DNA of 32,221 bases from NCBI GenBank assembly GCA_949288185.1, contig CASEIZ010000033.1, positions 1-32,221 of the forward strand. The letters run 5' to 3'. Each line of letters begins with the position of its first letter. The first letter of the stretch is position 1. Source of the stretch: an uncultured Eubacteriales bacterium. Lineage in GTDB: Bacteria; Bacillota; Clostridia; TANB77; CAG-508. Under the pieces are notes generated by a model. It made no database searches. It worked only from the letters and a program-made list of their open reading frames with translations, and was not told the origin of the DNA. Positions 25,441 to 32,221 of this stretch are shown piece after piece. The position numbers and the translations under genes are program-made.

Positions 25441-26127
25441 ATGGAAAATGCGGCAGATGCCTTAAAAATGGCAGCAGAAGTATTATTATTTATACTAGCT
25501 TTGGGAATTACCATATCATCCTTTTCCCAAGCTAGAGAAACATCAGAAATTTTACTTAGATATACAGATAGAGACTACGTAACACAATATGTAGAAGACT
25601 TGGAAACAACAGAAAGAGTTGTTGGAATAGAAACCATTATTCCAGCTATCTATAGGGCATATAAAGAAAATTATAAAATTTATTTTTATAATGAGAATGG
25701 GACTCCATTTGGAATATATACAATGAGAAATACAACAACAGGAGAAATAACGGAAATAAATGCAGTTGATTCAACACAAGAAGGATTAGCATTAGGAGAA
25801 AATTGGCATAAAGATAATTTTATAATGGCATTATTATATGGTAGAAATGCAGAATCACTATTTAAAGATATAAATGGAAATCCTATTGGATGGAACGAAG
25901 TGAAAAATGATTATAATACAGGAGATTCTGTGATAACCTTGCAAGATGACGGAATTTATGATAAAATAAATAGTAGGAAGTTTAAAGAGTATTTTGGAGT
26001 GTATTATCCAAGTCAAGCAAGAGAAGGGGCAGGAGAAGGAGTAGACCCAGATGAAACAAATGAAAATGCACAAACAACTACAGAGCAGAAGATGAGAGTT
26101 ATATCATATCAAGTATATAATGAATGA
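25441..26127 (+). CDS. Pilin-like protein 5 (MENAADAL)
   Basis: 228 aa from the ATG at 25441, preceded by AAAGGA 9 nt upstream; an in-frame ATG at 25432 is less well placed. N-terminus MENAADALKMAAEVLLFILAL is a diverged version of the MENASKAL start, followed by a hydrophobic helix. The outer domain includes EYFGVYYPSQAREGAGEGVDP, and there is a polar tail. Probable surface subunit. Confidence 0.65.
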   Translation: MENAADALKMAAEVLLFILALGITISSFSQARETSEILLRYTDRDYVTQYVEDLETTERVVGIETIIPAIYRAYKENYKIYFYNENGTPFGIYTMRNTTTGEITEINAVDSTQEGLALGENWHKDNFIMALLYGRNAESLFKDINGNPIGWNEVKNDYNTGDSVITLQDDGIYDKINSRKFKEYFGVYYPSQAREGAGEGVDPDETNENAQTTTEQKMRVISYQVYNE

Positions 26128-26167
26128 TACAATATAATAATGTTATTGTAAAAAGGAGGCGTTAACT

Positions 26168-26698
26168 ATGGATAGTATAGGAGGAGCACTTTCAACCGCT
26201 TTTTTGTATGTGTTGGCAGCTGCATTGATGTTTGGAGTTCCATTAATGACATTGTCTAGTAATAATGATGATATTGCTCAAATGTCATTACAAGCACAAA
26301 CTCAAGAATTTGTAAGTAATGTAGCAACAACAGGTGTTTTAACAGAAGCAGATTATGCAGCATATGAACAAGCGGCATCAGCAGATGGAACTGCAAAAGA
26401 AATAGAAATGCAAATTGGTATCGTAGATGAGAATCCTGGAAAAAAAGTAACACAAGCAAGTTCTACAAAATATGGTGAAAATGTCATGTATTATATTTAC
26501 CAAACACAAATAGATGACACATTATCACAAAATGGAAGAATAGCATTAAGTCAAGGGAATACATTTTCAGTTACTGCAAAAAATAAATATCCAACTTTAG
26601 GGGACACATTAAATAATTTCTTTTATTCAGTACCACAAAGTGCAGCTTATTCAATAGCAGCACAAGCTAGCGCAACCGTTACAGTAAATGGGGATTAA
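26168..26698 (+). CDS. Pilin-like protein 6, Ala-rich
   Basis: 176 aa, AAAGGAGG before the ATG. Hydrophobic N-terminus MDSIGGALSTAFLYVLAAAL and a helix to about 30, with no clear Sec leader. The outer domain is rich in Ala, Gln and Thr (AQMSLQAQTQEFVSNVATT) with alternating beta-like segments at the end. Its position among pilin-like genes suggests a surface component. Confidence 0.6.
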   Translation: MDSIGGALSTAFLYVLAAALMFGVPLMTLSSNNDDIAQMSLQAQTQEFVSNVATTGVLTEADYAAYEQAASADGTAKEIEMQIGIVDENPGKKVTQASSTKYGENVMYYIYQTQIDDTLSQNGRIALSQGNTFSVTAKNKYPTLGDTLNNFFYSVPQSAAYSIAAQASATVTVNGD

Positions 26699-26726
26699 TC
26701 AAATTAGCAATAAAATGAATTATAGG

Positions 26727-26755
26727 ATAGCCTGTAATAAAACATTACAGGCTAT
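26727..26755. repeat. Intergenic hairpin in the Tad-like operon
   Basis: Perfect 12-bp stem ATAGCCTGTAAT/ATTACAGGCTAT with a 5-nt loop, followed by A-rich sequence rather than T. Not a standard terminator on the + strand; it may stabilise or process the mRNA between 26698 and the next gene. Confidence 0.7.
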
Positions 26756-26787
26756 TAAAAAATAAAAATACAAAGGAAAGTGGATTT

Positions 26788-28432
26788 ATGAGAATTCAGG
26801 ATTTAGCAATTATTTTTATTATCATTATGCTACCCATATCATTAGTTTTTTCATATTATATTCGGTGCTCAGATAGATACACTAGAATTACAAATTTCTT
26901 ATGATACAAAATTAGATAATGCAACTTCTAGTGCTATTGAGGCTTTTCGAATGAATGCAGAAAATAGTAGTACATCTGATATCGTCAATTCCAAAATAAG
27001 AGATATAGAAGCAGCGGCAAATGTTTTTTTTACAACATTAGCCAATGATTTTGGTATGTCAGGCTATAATAGTGAAGTTTTACAAAACTATGTGCCAGCT
27101 CTTGTATTTGCCATGTATGATGGATTTTACATCTATTCTCCATTTGAAAATACATTAGATGATGAAACTGCTCAAAACTTAGAAGATAATCCAAGTGCAG
27201 AATATCATGCAGGTGAACAAATAACAGGACTAAAACCATATATATATTATAGTTGTCGATATGTTAGATCAGGGATTGATGTTGTTATTACATATTCTTT
27301 AGATAATTATATCACTGTTCAAGGAACTGCAAATGGTCAATATATTAATGATGCGGGGTATTTGATTAATGATGTTAGTGTCAATGAAGCAGCAAAAACA
27401 GTAACTTATAGAGGTGTGACAATCGGAGAAGAAGGACAGTTATATGAATATGTTGAAGATGACCATAACCCATATCCATATATTAAGGTTAACGGAGCCA
27501 AATATTATTATGACGGTAGTACAGGTGATTGGTTTCAATTATTTAATGGAGAAAGACTTCCTAATCAAGGGCCATTTGCAACAGGTAATAATGATATGGC
27601 ATATCGTTATTATCAAGAGGCAGCTTACTTTAGAGAACGATTAGAAAGTTATGGACTAACTAGTTTGACACCTGCCGATGCAGTGGATTCTGATGGACAA
27701 CGATTAACCGCTGTTACAGATGAAAATAATAATATTGTGTATGATTTTGTCAATAGTGGAAACTATAACATTTTTGATTATTATACAAATGGTCTTTCAA
27801 TAGAAGAACCAAATTCTAATTTTAATCAACATAGGATGGCCATTATCCGTTATTCGATTGAAAGTAATTTATCAATTGCTTTAGCCAATTACAATACTTA
27901 TGACGGAGGAAAAAAATACAATTTTAGAATGCCAAAATTAGCAGAAGAAGATTGGGATAATATATTAGATAATGTGAGTATGATTACTTTCTTACAAGGT
28001 TTAAGCATTGGAGGAAAAGTATATAATGGATATTCTGTTATCAATAATAATGCAAATGAAGAAGTGGTAACAGAAAATTCAATATATATTACAACAACAG
28101 CTGATGACTATTTCCATAGAGTTACCTCTACAGAATCAGAAATTATATCAGGAACAAATCTAAAAGGAATTTTGAGTAATGATTTTGCAAAGAAAAGTTA
28201 TATAGATGATGCAACAAAAGAAATTCATTATTATCTTCCTAAAACACAATTAGGATGTTATGAGTGTTATGTTTTACAAACCAATAATAATGCAGTAGAC
28301 AATATATATGAATATTTAGATGATAAACCGGCATTAGCGACAGCATATTATACGGCATTAGGTAGAGAACGATATAGCACATATAAAGTATTTAGAAATC
28401 CAGAAGAACATAAAGCTTTATTTGCACCATAA
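26788..28432 (+). CDS. Large membrane-anchored surface protein, +1 shift
   Basis: Predicted 547 aa after one +1 shift. The ATG at 26788 follows AAAGGAAA. The N-terminal membrane helix (MRIQDLAIIFIIIMLPISLV ... YYI) runs into an in-frame CGG (26863); the zero frame would stop 12 codons later. Skipping the C gives YYIGAQIDTLELQISYDTKL, and the frame stays open to 28432. The outer part is large, rich in Tyr, Asn and Asp, with repeated YDG and YYY-type segments. Last gene of the Tad-like operon; I do not recognise a domain. Possibly a tip adhesin or minor pilin. Confidence 0.75.
26863..26865 (+). other. CGG +1 recoding site 6
   Basis: TAT ATT CGG TGC TCA GAT AGA becomes ATT GGT GCT CAG ATA GAT ACA CTA, the entry to the 523-codon frame. 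Confidence 0.72.
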
Positions 28433-28465
28433 AATCACTTTTTATAAAATATAAGTTTAGAATAT

Positions 28466-28512
28466 AAAAAAGAGTCAAATAGTAAATTTTTACAAATTTG
28501 ACTCTTTTTTTA
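28466..28512 (+). terminator. Terminator of the Tad-like operon
   Basis: AAAAAGAGTCAAAT pairs with ATTTGACTCTTTTT around a 15-nt loop, ending in a T run. Confidence 0.85.
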
Positions 28513-28513
28513 A

Positions 28514-28543
28514 TGTATATAAAAAAAATAAGCGTTCATACTA
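28514..28543 (+). promoter_or_regulatory. Sigma-F/G type promoter of spoIVB
   Basis: TGTATA (28514-28519), a 17-nt spacer and CATACTA (28537-28543). This is the forespore sigma-F/sigma-G consensus (GyATA ... CATnnTA), the regulator known for spoIVB. Confidence 0.78.
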
Positions 28544-28568
28544 TTTATAAATGAAAGTAGGAGAAAAT

Positions 28569-29801
28569 ATGTATAAAAAATTTTTAAAAAAAATAGTTAT
28601 ATTTATTTTTTTATGTATCATTTATATTTATGTATTAGTTATTGAAGCTATACCTGAAAAAATTACGATATTTGAAGGAGAAGACATATCTCTAAAAACG
28701 TTTTTTGGAATTACATTACATGCAGAAGAAGATGTTTTAACAGTTTCTGCAAATACAGGACAAAAAACAATTCATACGGTAGGAAATGAAAAAGTATCAG
28801 TTAGTTTATTTGACAAATTATTTATAAAAAGTGTAGATGTTTCTGTTCTTCCGAAAACAACTGTTATTCCTGTTGGAAATATTGCAGGTGTAAAATTATA
28901 TACAAATGGTGTGTTGGTTGTAGGAATGTCTGAAATAGAGGGAGAAGACAACAAAACATATAAACCATATGAAAATACAGGAATAGAAGAAGGAGATACC
29001 ATTGTAAAAATAAACGATAATTTGGTTAACTCAACAGATGAATTAATAGAAAAAGTCAATATGTCAAAGGGCGAAAAAGTAGAAATAGAATATATACATG
29101 AGGAAGAGACCAAAGAATGTAGTATAACACCTGTAAAAACAAATGAAGAAGAATATAAACTAGGTCTATGGGTAAGAGATAGTGCGGCAGGGGTTGGAAC
29201 TGTTACGTTTTATGAACCAGCAACACAAAGTTTTGGAGCATTAGGACATGGAATTACAGATATTGATACAGGAGATTTATTAAATATTGCATCTGGTGAA
29301 TTTGTAACAGCAGAAATATTAAATATAAAAAAGGGAGAAGATGGTAATCCTGGAAAAATTCAAGGAACTGTAGAAGAACAAGAGACGATTGGTGAAATTA
29401 CAAAAAACACAGAGTTTGGAATATATGGAAAAATACAAGATTTATCTAGTTTAAATATTGATACAAGTAAAGAAATGGAAGTGGCTATGCGAGACGAAAT
29501 AGAATTAGGAAAAGCAACAATCTTGTGTAGTTTAGATAATCAAACTGTTAAAGAATATGAAATTGAAATAACAAAAATCTATAAGGATAATCATTATAAT
29601 AATAAAAGTATGGAAATAAAAGTGACAGATGAAGAATTAATAGAAAAAACGGGAGGCATTATCCAAGGAATGAGTGGAGCACCTATTATACAAAATGGAA
29701 AATTTATAGGAGCAGTGACACATGTTTTAGTAAATTCATCTACAGAAGGTTATGCCATATTTGGTGATTTGATGTTAAAACAATCCAAACAAGTGAAATA
29801 A
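28569..29801 (+). CDS. spoIVB: SpoIVB serine peptidase
   Basis: Forespore-made S55 peptidase that crosses to the intermembrane space and triggers processing of pro-sigma-K. 410 aa from the ATG at 28569, which has AGGAG 5 nt upstream; the ATG at 28551 lacks one. N-terminal membrane anchor about 9-27, PDZ domain about 105-190 (GIEEGDTIVKINDNLVNSTDEL), then the peptidase. Catalytic residues are H227 in FGALGHGI, D354 in KVTDEELIEK and S369 in IQGMSGAPI; the D-to-S spacing of 15 equals that in the Bacillus enzyme. It converges with murC across a palindromic element. Confidence 0.97.
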   Translation: MYKKFLKKIVIFIFLCIIYIYVLVIEAIPEKITIFEGEDISLKTFFGITLHAEEDVLTVSANTGQKTIHTVGNEKVSVSLFDKLFIKSVDVSVLPKTTVIPVGNIAGVKLYTNGVLVVGMSEIEGEDNKTYKPYENTGIEEGDTIVKINDNLVNSTDELIEKVNMSKGEKVEIEYIHEEETKECSITPVKTNEEEYKLGLWVRDSAAGVGTVTFYEPATQSFGALGHGITDIDTGDLLNIASGEFVTAEILNIKKGEDGNPGKIQGTVEEQETIGEITKNTEFGIYGKIQDLSSLNIDTSKEMEVAMRDEIELGKATILCSLDNQTVKEYEIEITKIYKDNHYNNKSMEIKVTDEELIEKTGGIIQGMSGAPIIQNGKFIGAVTHVLVNSSTEGYAIFGDLMLKQSKQVK

Positions 29802-30282
29802 AAGGGATTTTGGGGACGGACCCATTTTTCCCTTTTTCTAATTTTAGAAACAGAAAAAAATATAGAATATAAAAAATGAAACGATTTTGCGTATCTAAAT
29901 TTGAAACTAGAAATTCTTAAAGAAAAAAATGAGGAATGTTCATGGGCAATCAAGTAATATATTCATTTCTTATAAATGTCTCGGCTCAATACGTACATTA
30001 CTCTTTCTACATCAAAAATAAATGAGCCTCTCGCTGCAAGAATTCGCGCTTCCTCATTTATTTTTGATTAAGAAAGAGTACAAGTACTCCAATCACATTC
30101 GACATATTATGCGAAATGAATATATTACTTGATTGAGCCTGAATGAAAGCGGCGCATTTTTTTCTTTTAGAATTTCTGTGAAAATTTAGCTTATACAAAA
30201 TCGTGGAATGACTTTATATTCTATATTTTTTGTATTTAAAATTCAAAAAGGGAAAAATGGGTCCGTCCCCAAAATCCCTTTT
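29800..30282. repeat. Palindromic element, GGGGACGGA family, copy B
   Basis: Perfect 38-bp inverted repeats (29800-29837 and 30245-30282) very like copy A. The element fills the whole space between convergent genes: its left arm begins inside the spoIVB TAA and its right arm ends on the murC stop codon. The T-rich arms could end transcription in both directions. It is longer than copy A because it holds another palindromic element (29947-30135). Confidence 0.88.
29947..30135. repeat. Nested 189-bp palindromic element
   Basis: Perfect 23-bp inverted repeat (29947-29969 and 30113-30135). Inside, TACTCTTTCT (29999-30008) faces AGAAAGAGTA (30071-30080), and TCAAAAATAAATGAG (30012-30026) faces its complement at 30053-30067. 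Length and plan (outer stem, large internal loop, inner stem, GC-richer apical loop) match the type 1 element at 2760-2944, but the sequence differs. Confidence 0.85.
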
Positions 30283-31664
30283 TAGTCAACTAGCATTGGA
30301 CCAATATTGGTAACAGTTCCAGCTCCCAATGTTAAAACAATGTCATTTTTTTCAACATGTGTTTTTACATAATTGGTACATTCATCGAAATCAGGTATAT
30401 ATAAAGCTTCTTTTCCCAAAGATTGAAGTTTAGCAACTAAATCTTTAGAAGAAATATTATAAGTATTTTTTTCTCTAGCAGCATAAATATCTAGTACAAT
30501 TACATGGTCGAAATTCATTAAAGCATTGGCGAACTCATCTAATAAATTTTTTGTTCTGCTATATGTATGTGGTTGAAAAATAACCCAAGATTGATGATAT
30601 TTTTTATTCGCCAAAGATTTTGCAGTGGCAATAATTTCAGTTGGATGATGTCCATAATCATCATAAACACTTGCGATTTTATTAATTTTTCCTTTATATT
30701 CAAATCTTCTATGAGCACCAGTAAACTCTGAAAGTGCAGATTTTATCATATCTAATGATATGTCATATTTCATACAGATAGAAATACAAGCAAGAGCATT
30801 TGAAACATTGTGTTTACCAGGAACAGATAATTGGAATGTATCTAAAAATTTATCATGATAATATACATCAAATTTTGCAAAACCATCATCGTTAAATTCA
30901 ATATTTGTACCATAAACATCAACATCTTTATTAGAGATACCATAAGTGATAGTCGTAGCATTTGTTTCATGAGCTAATTCTAGACAATTGGTATCATCTC
31001 CATTTAAAACTAAAATACCATCATTAGGTAATAATTTTACATATTTTATAAATGCTTTTTTTATATTTTCTAGATTTTTAAAATAGTCTAAATGGTCATT
31101 ATCAATATTTAAAATAATTTCAGCTTTAGGACTAAATTTTAAAAAACTTTCTACATATTCACAAGCTTCTATGATAAAATGTTCACTATTTCCTACTCTA
31201 TAATTTCCATCTAATTGTTTTAAATAAGCACCGACTTGTATACTAGGGTCTGTTAAAGCCTTCATAAAGCAAAGAGAAACCATAGAAGTTGTGGTGGTTT
31301 TTCCGTGTGTTCCAGATATACAAATGGTATCTTTAAAACATCTTGTGATTTCCCCTAAAAAATCAGCTCTTTCAATAGTTGGAATGTTTTGATTTTTTGC
31401 TTCAACCATTTCAGGATCTTCTGGCTTAATGGCTGCAGAATAAACAACAACATCAGATTTTTTTACATCTTCTATATTATGTCCAATCGTAACTTGAATT
31501 CCTCTATTTTTTAATATTTGAACAGATTCTGAATCAGCTAAATCAGAGCCAGTAATATGAAATCCCCAATTATGAAGAATTTCGGCGATTCCACTCATGC
31601 TGACACCACCAATTCCAATCATATGTATATTTTTATATTTTTTTAAATTATCTATATTAGGCAT
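30282..31664 (-). CDS. murC: UDP-N-acetylmuramate-L-alanine ligase
   Basis: Cytoplasmic Mur ligase that adds L-Ala to UDP-MurNAc in peptidoglycan synthesis. 460 aa from the ATG at 31664 (minus), 7 nt after AAAGGAGTG; a longer in-frame ORF to 31709 adds 15 unlikely residues. The UDP-binding domain starts MIGIGGVSMSGIAEIL, the ATP-binding domain has GTHGKTTTTSM, and later IEACEYVESF, NIDNDHLDYF and the GAHRRFEYKG ... YDDYGHHPTE segment are MurC hallmarks. Terminal LTLGAGTVTNIGPML is typical. Normal length. Confidence 0.98.
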   Translation of the reverse strand: MPNIDNLKKYKNIHMIGIGGVSMSGIAEILHNWGFHITGSDLADSESVQILKNRGIQVTIGHNIEDVKKSDVVVYSAAIKPEDPEMVEAKNQNIPTIERADFLGEITRCFKDTICISGTHGKTTTTSMVSLCFMKALTDPSIQVGAYLKQLDGNYRVGNSEHFIIEACEYVESFLKFSPKAEIILNIDNDHLDYFKNLENIKKAFIKYVKLLPNDGILVLNGDDTNCLELAHETNATTITYGISNKDVDVYGTNIEFNDDGFAKFDVYYHDKFLDTFQLSVPGKHNVSNALACISICMKYDISLDMIKSALSEFTGAHRRFEYKGKINKIASVYDDYGHHPTEIIATAKSLANKKYHQSWVIFQPHTYSRTKNLLDEFANALMNFDHVIVLDIYAAREKNTYNISSKDLVAKLQSLGKEALYIPDFDECTNYVKTHVEKNDIVLTLGAGTVTNIGPMLVD

Positions 31665-31714
31665 GAAAGACACTCCTTTGTAAAATACTTGATTAGCATA
31701 AAATTTCAAAAAAG

Positions 31715-31743
31715 ATTATATAATTATATGGTGAAAATTTCAA
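31715..31743 (-). promoter_or_regulatory. Promoter of murC
   Basis: On the minus strand, TTGAAA (31743-31738), a 17-nt spacer and TATAAT (31720-31715), about 50 nt before the start codon. Confidence 0.75.
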
Positions 31744-32020
31744 TACTTTTAGAGAAATTTATGTGATAAAACGTGTTGTCCTTACTTTTCGGAAATATAA
31801 TATGGAGATAAATAGTCAAAAAATGGTAGATATTTTAATATATTTAAAATAAGTAAAAAATGCTACACCATACATGGAAAATATAGATAATAAAATGACA
31901 GCTACTTATATTCGTGCAAAATTGCAAAGCGATTTTGCTACACTCGTGCGTTGAAATCTTTGATTTCGTTAACACACGCTTTTCTTATAGAATAAAAAAA
32001 TAAAAAAAATGTAAAAAAAA
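31744..32020. other. Gene-free spacer with a hairpin-rich patch
   Basis: AT-rich divergent region between murC and spoVG. A GC-richer patch at about 31909-31980 has GCAAAAT/ATTTTGC (31916-31922 and 31932-31938) and GAAATC-TTT-GATTTC (31953-31967), flanked by CGTG and CACG, so a compound cruciform or short RNA structure is possible. No ORF with a ribosome-binding site seen. Confidence 0.5.
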
Positions 32021-32047
32021 GAAGGAAAAAAATTTTTTATGGAGAAT
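32021..32047 (+). promoter_or_regulatory. Possible sigma-H promoter of spoVG
   Basis: AGGAAAA (32023-32029), 14 nt, then GAAT (32044-32047), the spacing of the Bacillus spoVG sigma-H promoter (AGGATTT ... GAAT). A sigma-A type TATAAT at 32050-32055 is an alternative. Confidence 0.5.
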
Positions 32048-32120
32048 AATATAATTGTACATAAGAGTAAAATATGTACAAAAATTTTTTAAAACTTAAG
32101 GAAGGTAGGTGCACTACAAA

Positions 32121-32221
32121 ATGCAAATCACAGATGTACGTTTAAGAAAAGTAAATTCAGAGAACAGAATGAAAGCTGTTGCTTCTGTAACATTCGATAA
32201 CGAATTTGTTATTCATGATAT
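32121..32221 (+). CDS. spoVG: SpoVG, partial (N-terminal)
   Basis: First 33 codons of a small RNA/DNA-binding regulator tied to sporulation and septation. [20 protein letters not shown] and [12 protein letters not shown] are the family's first strands. GGAAGGTAGGTG lies upstream. The gene runs off the window end. Confidence 0.95.
   Translation, partial: MQITDVRLRKVNSENRMKAVASVTFDNEFVIHD

Noticed and set aside
26727..26755. Hairpin as an intrinsic terminator
   Set aside because: It is followed by A-rich rather than T-rich sequence on the + strand, and the next gene belongs to the same operon.
10178..26865. The six breaks as ordinary pseudogene decay
   Set aside because: Decay would give mixed insertions, deletions and stops at unrelated codons. 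All six are +1 at an in-frame CGG, and the sequence beyond each stays open and family-like.
10178..26865. The six breaks as sequencing or assembly errors
   Set aside because: Not fully excluded, but an extra C before GG is not a homopolymer error at three of the sites (TTCGG, TGCGG, TTCGG), and many other CGG triplets in genes read correctly out of frame. Raw reads would settle it.

Overview
The window looks like the chromosome of a very AT-rich, spore-forming, low-GC Firmicute of the Clostridia type. The evidence is a T-box upstream of thrS, an era-yqzL-recO run, long-form hpf, an alpha/beta-type SASP gene, spoIVB, spoVG, purine-rich Shine-Dalgarno sequences and AGA as the main Arg codon. 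I cannot name the species.

Layout. 1-4190: tRNA-Thr(GGU) and a broken tRNA-Thr copy (minus strand), T-box plus thrS, a 185-bp palindromic element, a leader plus rplU, rpmA, and a second type of palindromic element. 4224-8328: a GT4 glycosyltransferase, era, yqzL, recO and hpf. 8459-15422: a minus-strand SASP gene cut in two by a 6,766-bp element. The element carries a large serine recombinase at its right end, a MazG-like gene with a nonsense codon, an AlbA/Schlafen-type ATP-binding protein, a possible small RNA and three unrecognised genes. 15595-16467: a Cof-type HAD phosphatase. 16621-28432: one co-directional operon for a Tad/Flp-like pilus or secretion machine: SAF/CpaB-like protein, two MinD/CpaE-like proteins, CpaF ATPase, a TadB/TadC-like membrane protein and six small pilin-like or surface proteins. 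28569-29801: spoIVB behind a good sigma-F/G promoter. 29800-30282: a palindromic element with another nested inside it. 30282-31664: murC (minus). 32121 onward: start of spoVG behind a possible sigma-H promoter.

Main discovery candidate. Five genes appear frameshifted, one of them twice, giving six breaks. At all six the zero-frame codon is CGG, and skipping exactly its C (a +1 shift onto GGN, Gly) restores one continuous protein. In cpaF the shift restores the Walker A motif GEQGCGKT. In the AlbA-type gene two CGG shifts in series join three reading frames. Reading roughly 8,900 codons by eye, I found no in-frame CGG that is not at such a junction; every other CGG in a coding region is out of frame. 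The sites lie in both the mobile element and the host operon. This suggests that CGG is not read as Arg here but works as a +1 recoding signal (skipped base or quadruplet decoding). A systematic assembly artefact is the alternative to exclude.

Second candidate. Joining the SASP halves at the shared 7-bp core (TCGCTAG on the + strand) rebuilds a complete 65-aa SASP in frame, so the element is a precisely excisable, skin-like insertion in a sporulation gene.
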